In this document: positions 18,564-25,954 of the stretch, piece by piece
How positions within the stretch are numbered: position 1 is the first letter of the stretch
How the letters are laid out: every line of letters begins with the position of its first letter
Source of the DNA: Chara braunii
Lineage: Eukaryota; Streptophyta; Charophyceae; Charales; Characeae
Reading direction: 5' to 3'
NCBI GenBank assembly: GCA_003427395.1
Contig: BFEA01000161.1
Span: forward strand, 2,406,776-2,432,729
Length of the DNA: 25,954 nt
Position numbers and translations under genes: made by a program
Notes under the pieces: model-generated
Database searches by the model: none
The model's input: only the letters and a program-made list of their open reading frames with translations
Told to the model about the DNA's origin: nothing

Positions 18564-19345
18564 TGTTCTTACATGTTGATTTGTTTCTTTTTGTCTGGCA
18601 CGAGGTGGGAGTTGGATAAATGATCTCCCCCTCGTTGATTGGGGATTACTCACCCTCAACTTTCATTCGTGAAGGGGTGTCGATTGCCCCCTTAAGGAGT
18701 TACATTGTTTAGGGATTTCAGTTAGGGATTTGAGTTGTGGTCAATTTCTTTGTTGGGGTGATATATGAAGATGTTTTTCGTTAGATTTTCGCTGGGATAG
18801 TGCTTTATGGGCAGAAGGTCAATCCTTCCCTTGCGTAGGGAAGCAATCAATGCCTCTGCTCTCTTCGGAGGTACAGGTTGAGGTACGATTACATACACAC
18901 TGGTTTGCATGTGCACTGCGATATCTCCACCTATCACTGTATAGAGATGTTGGGCCCGACCTCCAACTCACACACATCAAATCATTGTTAGGGTTTTGTG
19001 GCATGATAAGATGGAGCTCAATGCCTCTGCTAGGTATGGAGATACAATAAATAAGGTGAATAGGATGGATAAAGTTCTTCCTTCATACGACGTATACTGA
19101 TGAACACATAAAGGTATTACTGGATTGGGACGCTGGACCCGATTTCCAGCTGACACAACACATCTTTGTACAGGGACGCTGGACTCAATTTCCAGCAGAT
19201 GTGGCTCCCCACCAATAGATGGAGCCATCGAACATGAGGCCTACTTATCGGGGCTGCTCTTATCACCTCGATAACTAGGTTGTTCTCACCTCAATAAGTA
19301 GGTTGTTCCCTTATATGAAGTTAAAAAAAAAACCAAAAAAATTGG
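18564..19345. repeat. gene-free region with diverged 170-bp duplication and LINE-tail-like motif
   Basis: CAATGCCTCTGCT occurs at about 18847 and 19019. GG(C/A)CCCGA-YTCCA-CTSACAC follows each (near 18951 and 19134), suggesting a diverged tandem duplication of about 170 bp. A third GGACTCAATTTCCAGC at 19181 leads into a block ending at 19225 that matches the putative LINE 3' end at 22630-22682. An A-rich run lies at 19322-19340. Confidence 0.5.
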
Positions 19346-19524
19346 ATGGCGAGATCTCTACGAGACCTCTTAATTATTGGTTATATTCACTTAGTGTTTA
19401 CCTGGGGCTTGGCATGTGCTGGATTTCCTTGCCCTGCTATAATCTCCCCCCGAAATCTTGCTTTGGTGGTTTACTATAGTAGGGTAGAACGTGATTTGTC
19501 CATGGGGTTGAGCCTATGGGTGAA

Positions 19525-22150
19525 TTTGTGGGACAAGGGGTATTAACGTTGCTAACAGTAGTTTACAAGTTAATGACGAAGACATTTGCTGATCGGATGA
19601 CCAGAATCATAGCAGATATTATCCACCTAGCACAAACAAAATTTATATCTGATAGGAATATACAAGATAATGTTCTTCTAATAAATGAACTCATAAAGAT
19701 CACACTTCAGTCAATGCACAATGCAACTTTCATTTTCATTGATTTTGAAAAGCCTTATGATCATATGGATTAATGTTTTTTAGATAATTGTCCCAAGAAA
19801 CTTAATTTTTGTCCATGTTTTCGAAGATGGATCAAAATTTTACACATAAAAGCAACAACCCGGGTAATGGTAAATGACAATGTAGCTCCTCCTACTCCAC
19901 TGTATAGATAAGCAAGACAAGGAGATCCCATTGCCCCATTCCTCTTTGTCATTATTATGGAAAACTTTTGCAACCAATTTACAAGTATATAAAGATATAA
20001 AAAAGATTCAAATCATATATATTCTGGAAGATGCAATCCTAGTATGTTCCCTCTTTGTGGATGATCTGTCATTAATGGTAGATGCATCTCATGAAAATTC
20101 ATTAGCAGTACAAAAATTAATCGAACGTTTTTGCCTTTCATCAGATTTGAAGATTAACTGGGGTAGCAAAACACTTGGTGGTGGGGATCCACCACCAAGG
20201 TGTGAGACCTCCAGAACAACCTAGAGTTAAATGGCTGCCTAAAGATCAACCCATCAAAGTGCTAGGAATCTCCCTAACAGCAGAAGGCAAACGTAAAACT
20301 AACAATGAATTGATTGTTCAACAAACCCAAACAAAATTGGAATTGTGAAAAAATAAACATACCTCACTAATAAGATGTATATTAGTCATCAACAACGTTG
20401 TCCTGACCTCAATATGGTATAAGTTAGCAATATGGGTTCTAAATAAAGCGACCCTCAAAGTATTCCAACAACAATTAGGAGTTTTCTTTGGAGAGGTGAC
20501 CATGAATATCAAAATCATTATGACATTGTCGTATAGCTTGGCAATCAGTGATCCAACCAAAATTCATAGGATGGTTGGGTATTTCAGACCTAGACACTCA
20601 TTGACAAGCATCAACTTTTTCCATTCAATGGATCAAGCGTTTGCTATTTAATCCTCAAACCTCATGAAGTGCTCTTGCATGAGAACAGATTATGAGGTTA
20701 GCTCCTCCTATGCCAAAAGAATTGACATGTTGATGTGGATAGAAAATCGAGACTATCAGATACCAGCAAATCGACAAGCACGAAGTGACTTGTGTAAGGA
20801 TTCATTTTGGATCACTCTACTTAAAACATGTAGAATAATGCCCCTAACAAATAAACTAGCACCAGAAAGATGGGTGAGGTGTGTCAATAACCTATTTTTA
20901 ATATCAGATGGATCGGAGATTCTCAAGGAAATGTTCTTCACCGTATGGACTTCTCATGGAAAGGTTGGATAAGGAAAGGAGTCCTAAGACTAAAAGACAT
21001 ATGGAATCTAATAAACGATGATTGGAGACAACATTGGATCTACAAGACCAACTGAGATATTGCCACCATACCTCTGGAACTTGGAAAATGTAATATTAGA
21101 TCTAATTCCGTTAGAATGGTTTCGCATCCTGCGAAATGGAGCTAGATTCAAAATAAACGACTGGGTAACAATAAAAGATTATATGAATGTAATTGGCAAC
21201 ATCTAAGTCATATCCAGTATTAGGGATATTCTCCTGACTTTATTTGATCTAACACAAGACAACTCAATTATCCCTAACCAACATGAAAAATATCCAATGG
21301 GTTAAAAATGATCAGATCTTTAAAATTCGGGTATTTCAAAAGAAAAAATATTTATTGGCCTTCAGACCCTCTACTCTTATCTCGTATTTGGATCTTGATC
21401 CAGTATACTGGACTTTAAATAACCAAGACGGTAAGGGAATCAACTACAACCAAACTCTCAATTCTTTAACAGTAAAATCTACTTATAGGATACTAAGACA
21501 AAAATTCAACCTAAGAGATAGGGTGCTCACCAGATGGATGAAGCATCTAAGTCTAAGTAAGAAGGACCTTAGCCCAATCAAATGGTTTAAAGACATTAAG
21601 AACAAAACCAGCTAAGATGGTCTCACTTCAACGGCAAATTGAACATAGATGTCTCTCTACCAATGATTGGCTGATAGATAGAACTTCGCTGGAAAAACAA
21701 GGATTAGTCGTTCCCTGGTGTAAGTTCTGCATGTAAGTCTTTCTCATCAAATTAATTCCTGAAACGATTGAACATGTTTTTATGTAGTGTCTGAAAGTTG
21801 TTTGGTTATGGAGATGGTGGGATTGCATTTGGAGACAACTAGAAACAATTACTTCATGGTCATGGGGTTGGAGGTCAATACTATTAGAAACTGGGACCCC
21901 ATTACCCTTAGTTGAGTTTACACAAAACATCTTCATTCTAGGGAGAAGAATGGTCTTTTGGAGTATTTGAAAGATAAGGTGTACGTATGAATGAGAAGGA
22001 GTTCATCTTGACAAACTAAAATTCACAGACTTAATCAAACAACAAATTCAATTAGATATCTCTTCTAAATGGGAACATACAAAAGAAAAAATTCAATATC
22101 TATCAATAAAAAAAGAAATTCTTAAATACATTCGTAACTTTAATCGATGC
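19525..22150 (+). pseudogene. non-LTR retrotransposon (LINE) reverse transcriptase, decayed
   Basis: Relic of a target-primed reverse transcriptase. Motifs appear in order: LTLLTVVYKLMTKTFADRM (RT block 1 style); QTKFISDRNIQDNV; FIFIDFEKPYDHMD, a form of DFEKAYD; ARQGDPIAPFLFVIIME; catalytic FVDD (20054-20065, normally FADD); DLKINWGSKT; and a VLGISL thumb-like segment. A C-terminal zf-RVT-like block follows (WCKFC at about 21716-21730, then ETIEHVFM and CLKVVWLW). Stops include TAA 19771-19773, TAA 19909-19911, TAA 21734-21736 and TAG 21785-21787, with frame changes before FVDD and again downstream. No endonuclease domain or ORF1 is seen upstream, so the copy is probably 5' truncated, as is usual for LINEs. 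Family certain; clade (plant L1-like) likely. Confidence 0.9.
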
Positions 22151-22706
22151 TGGCTTGCGGGGGATCGGGGGGGTGGACTAGGAAAGGTTGTATGAGAAGG
22201 AGCGGAAAGAAAGGAAGACAAAGATGTTTGCAGAAACTACCATTTAGTGTATGAAAATTGGTCATTGGATTATCCAACCTTGCCTTTGTGTCATATGAAA
22301 GATTTTCCAGACTTTTTTCTCCCTTTTTCATTATCTATAGTTCCTATATCGTGGTATGACAATGATGATCCTCATCTTGGTTAAATATTTTTAAAAAGGG
22401 AGAGAAGAGGGACTTCAAGTAGAATAGTTGTGGATCACCACTCTGGCGTGTGGCTTGGCTTGGCTTGGTGGAGTGTAATTACTAATTAGAAAAACATTGA
22501 GGTAGCAAGGACTACATTGGGAATTAATACGGAAGTTTGTATTTCTAGGATTTATCAAGCGACTCTTTACAGAGTTGAAGAGGCATTTCGGAGATCCCTT
22601 CAACCAATTGTGATCATTCTGTTGTTCAAGGGATCCAAGACCCGATTTCCAGCAGGTGCAGCTCCCCACTAATAGATGGAGCAAAAAAAATAATAATAAT
22701 AAAAAA
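22151..22706 (+). mobile_element. putative LINE 3' untranslated region and tail
   Basis: Following the zf-RVT block, non-coding sequence leads to a block at 22637-22682 (TTCCAGCAGGTGCAGCTCC onward). An A8 (TAA)n A6 tail follows (22683-22706). The block is repeated at 19181-19225 upstream of this LINE, which suggests a second truncated copy or an older element there. The A/TAA tail fits LINE 3' ends. A target-site duplication was not identified. Confidence 0.5.
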
Positions 22707-22796
22707 TGTATACAAGCTAACCTATGCACCCTCCGTATCTCTCCGTTTGACCGATAAATCACTTGTATACACTCGTTACGAAAATGCATTATGTTG

Positions 22797-22798
<2 letters not shown>

Positions 22799-22876
<78 letters not shown>
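22799..22876. repeat. (TC)39 microsatellite
   Basis: 78 nt of perfect TC repeats. The flanking open frames read Ser-Leu repeats and are not genes. Confidence 0.98.
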
Positions 22877-22878
<2 letters not shown>

Positions 22879-22879
<1 letters not shown>

Positions 22880-22905
22880 CCATTTATCTATTTATCTATC
22901 TATTC

Positions 22906-22971
<66 letters not shown>

Positions 22972-22974
22972 CTA
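22879..22974. repeat. (TATC)n microsatellite
   Basis: Tetranucleotide TATC repeats with TTTATC and TTCATC variants, directly after the TC tract. Confidence 0.97.
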
Positions 22975-23059
22975 ACATATTATCTATTTGCTCTGCCATA
23001 CACTCCTCTCTGCTTCACTCTGCCTTACACTACTCCATTCTCCTTCTCTTTTACTTCTA

Positions 23060-23720
23060 AGACTAGTTTTCATATTTGGCTTTGTATTAATTTTGGAAAG
23101 ACATTTTCGTTAGGGGAAATGCTGCCATTGCCTGCCAAAATTTCTACAAATCCAAGGAGTTCGTTAATTTTTATCTTTGCAAGGTTCAACTTGTGTCTGA
23201 GTTTCATATCTGGCTTAGTAAAAATCTAGGAAACCTACTTTTGTAGAGGAGATGTTCCCCAATTTTTTTCTAAATTAGAGAGTTGAATAAAATTTGGTTT
23301 TGTGAAGTCAAAATTATTTTAGAGTTCATATTTAGCTTTGTATGAATTTTTGAAAGACACTTTCTCTACGGAAAGTGTTGCCGAATTTTTTACAGATCTA
23401 AAGAGTTTGTTCAATTTTGTCTAATTAGAGTTCAAGTTTTGTCTTTGCGTTCATATTCGATTTGGTATAAACTTGGGAAACCTATTTTTCGACGAAAAAT
23501 GCTACCCATTTTTTTACCAAATTGAAAGTTAAACAAAATTTGACTTTGTTAAGTCAAAATTCGTTATTTGTCTCACATTAAGCAGAGCATAAATTTTGGA
23601 AAGACACTTTCTTTAGAGGGAGTGTCGCCAATTTTTTTTTTCTTCATTTTTAAGGACTTGTGTTGTATTTGGTATGAAAATTTTTGGTGATCCTTCCTGC
23701 ACAGGGGAGACACTGACAAA
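23060..23720 (+). repeat. alternating A/B tandem repeat, monomers of about 125 bp
   Basis: Six diverged monomers start near 23068, 23205, 23327, 23450, 23574 and 23664. The odd ones carry TTGGAAAGACA-TTTC and end GTGTYGCC or TGCTGCC. The even ones carry GGGAAACCTA-TTTT and end TGTTCCCC or TGCTACCC. Same-type monomers are therefore about 250 bp apart, a two-monomer higher-order pattern. Open frames do not persist. Confidence 0.7.
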
Positions 23721-25033
23721 ATTTATCACGATCTCAGATATCATATAGAATATATTTTATTATTTGTCTTGGAAGAAGTTGGAGCAGGATGTAACATGGG
23801 GTTTTATTCTCCATATACTTAAAGTTTAGCTAATATACCGATTCGTGATGTGCAACAGGTCCTCTTCGTTATTTTTTTTAAAGTCCTAACTGATTTCAGT
23901 GCGGTTATGCGAGGATCATCTTCTATTATTTTTTGATAACAGGTCGGTTTATGGCTCAACTCTAACTCATTCTCGTTGTTCAACCTAAGGCCTTAACCCT
24001 TGTGAGTTAAATTGTTTCTTTAGGTTCTTACCCGTGCTTCTATTGAATGATCATTTAAAAAGAACCAAGTGTTTTGTTTTTTAAGGTTGGACAAAGTTTG
24101 AGGCATGTGTGAATAACGAACGAGGTATGGGTACAGAGAGTGGTTGAAGTTGACCTTGTGTAGCGCGTGGTCCATCGATGTAAAATTTTTGGTGTGATTG
24201 GAGGTATATTTGAAGAGTTGAAGCCTGGATTTGACGTTATTTGCGATCATGTTATGTTGAATGGAGTCGCACTGTGATTGTGAGAGTGATCGACTCGTGT
24301 TCTATAACCTCGTTAAAATTGTAGTTTGTATATTACGAGGGGTCTATTTTGACCACACGTAAGGATGAAGCAGATTCGTATTGAGAGGGAAAAAAAATCC
24401 CTTTGTACATTTGCTCCTATTTATTTTTGTAGTTAAATGTTGAGGTTCATGGCGGCTATTAAAGCAAAACCCCTTGACTTGTTTCTATTACCTCTGAAGA
24501 TGAAACTCTGTTCTTCAGGGTCAGTTTGCCTACTGCTCACCCGCGCAAGGTGCAGAAAAGGGTAGGTCTCGCAATCGCACACACGATTGTCTAACATCAA
24601 GAGATTGACCTCTCAAGACAGTGTCGAAGACTTTTTTCGAAATCATTGAGGACCACGTGGTCATAGGCAGCACATAGTATATCATCCTTGCGACTGTCTC
24701 CGTACTCATGCACGACTAGTCGATATGACAAGGTCTACGGCGCCTCGATCTTTATTCGAAGGCTTACGCGCAACAAATGCCTATTTTTGTAGTCGAAAGG
24801 TCATGCGTCAGATATAAAAAATGGATTAAGTGCGATTTACGTTTCGAGTTTGATTTTATTTTTGTGAATTGTAGCGCATGGCTAAATGGACCGTCAAGTC
24901 GACCGGTGCAAAGTCGCGTTTGGGAGATCATGCCCCAGAGCGTTGGCTCGCATACGGGTCTAATTAAGACGTTCGTACCCCGTATGCTCACAAGCGGTTA
25001 ACGGATAGTTGACAATTCAGGAATGAAAATTCT
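23721..25033. other. gene-free stretch
   Basis: Mixed-composition sequence without recognisable motifs. The frames at 24250-24020 (minus) and 24777-25001 (plus) are short and match no family I know. The latter is of normal complexity and could be a degraded transposon piece. Confidence 0.4.
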
Positions 25034-25318
25034 GAAGTGAGAGTTTGGGGCAGTCTAATAATCCCGAATGGTTCTGAAGTGGTGAAAGACTCGAAGACCC
25101 TGAAAACCATCTGTTTAGGCAGGCTGCATCCTTAAGTAGTGAAGTGAGAGTTTTGGGCAGTCTGAAAATTATGAATGCTCCTGAAGTGGTGAAAGGTCCG
25201 AAGACCTTGAAAACCACCTGTTTAGGCAGGTTGTATCCTAAAGTGGTGAAAGGTCCGAAGACCCTGAAAACCACATGTTTAGGCAGACTGCATCCTGACG
25301 TGGTGAAGGGTGTCTTGA
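25034..25318 (+). repeat. 57-bp minisatellite
   Basis: GTGGTGAAAGGTCCGAAGAC-type units start near 25079, 25186, 25243 and 25300. The last three are 57 bp apart. The first spacing is 107 bp because of an extra GAAGTGAGAGTTTTGGGCAG segment, also present at 25034. The 57-bp period keeps a frame (VVKGPKTLKTTCLGRL repeats), but no larger gene is evident. Confidence 0.88.
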
Positions 25319-25954
25319 AGTGGTGATGAAAAATACGACTGTTGTTAACCTTTCTCAGTATGCTACAACAAACGAGAAACGCCCTCGGTTGGGCCACCTC
25401 TGCGATTGCACCTGAGCAACTTTCCCACGTGCTTCGGTAGCTCCGGCGGGATACGCCTTTCCAAAGGAGGTGACAACCTCTTGGGCAAAGGTAAGTTGTG
25501 CCTCACGTGACCCCTATCCTGTCATAAGGGCTTGCAAGAGGTGCCGTTGGCGCACTCGACCGGAGCGGCAAAAACTCCCTTACAAAACAATCCTGCAAAA
25601 TCATGTAGGAGGCGGCCGGGAGGGTCCCCCTGCAGAACTGATGCGCTCAACCGTTTGCCCTTCGCCTCGATGTCTAGAGGCCATAAGTGTTACACTGGTC
25701 ATCAATGAGATTTATCAATGGCCTACGGGCCCCTAAAGTCCCAACGCGATGATGTGAGGGCCCCACAACCAATTTATGGGCCAAGTACAAGTGGTCTAAA
25801 CCACCAGTACATTTCCCTGGTTGAAAAACAAATACACGCCAGTGAACATGGCGCGTTCAGGCAAGGAATGCCCAGTAGGTAGCCGAGGACCAGGAAAAAA
25901 AAGAAAACAGAAACAAATAGAAAAAAAAAAAAAAGAATGAAAAAACGAAGACAA
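25319..25954. other. terminal stretch without supported gene
   Basis: Moderate GC. An 88-codon frame at 25470-25736 has no recognisable motif. A purine-only, A-rich tract begins at about 25890 and runs to the window edge. Confidence 0.4.

Noticed and set aside
22747-23229. 160-codon frame with Ser-Leu and Ile-Tyr repeats
   Set aside because: It reads the TC and TATC microsatellites. The tail lies in the alternating 125-bp repeat and is not conserved between monomers.
24777-25001. 74-codon frame of normal complexity
   Set aside because: No motif, no neighbouring coding signal and overlapping minus frame of equal length; not supportable as a gene.

Overview
The window looks like repeat-dominated nuclear DNA of a eukaryote with a large genome. 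It holds decayed hAT transposase, LINE reverse transcriptase, several non-autonomous DNA elements, long microsatellites and one assembly gap of Ns. I found no bacterial-style operon, rRNA or intact canonical tRNA. A green-plant lineage, possibly a charophyte alga such as Chara, is my guess from overall character; the sequence does not prove it.

Layout. 1-247: a 10-bp tandem repeat and a long (GT)n. 248-2269: no gene; a G/T-skewed stretch, then AT-rich simple sequence. 2270-6780: two related hAT-type elements head to head. The minus-strand one is a short fragment. The plus-strand one keeps a transposase whose three catalytic acidic residues are readable, but it is broken by stops and a frameshift. 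6790-9298: three small terminal-inverted-repeat elements (6790-7299, 8096-8410, 8534-9298), two of them with exact 8-bp target-site duplications, inserted in AT-rich sequence.

9480-15336 is the most unusual part. It is DNA dense in short imperfect hairpins, many built on an ACTCACACATGAGT-like core. From 10487 this becomes a tandem array of units of about 770-850 bp. The array is split by a nested insertion (10971-13303) that carries a second copy of the 8534-9298 element, plus (GT)n/(ATCA)n cassettes and the gap at 12670-12962.

15337-17400: pyrimidine-rich DNA and a possible tRNA-derived SINE. A G-box palindrome at 17401-17412 lies just upstream of an unrecognised 348-codon ORF (17517-18563) with three in-frame internal repeats. 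19525-22706: a decayed LINE with RT motifs, a zinc-binding C-terminal motif and a putative 3' end with an A/AAT tail. The rest is satellite-like: (TC)39 and (TATC)n, an alternating repeat of about 125 bp (23060-23720) and a 57-bp minisatellite (25034-25318).

I see no co-operating gene set. The main themes are nested transposition and the hairpin array. That array, and the shared layout of the DNA elements (a GC-rich end rich in one short motif, then a homopolymer, then an AT-rich core), are the best candidates for something undescribed.
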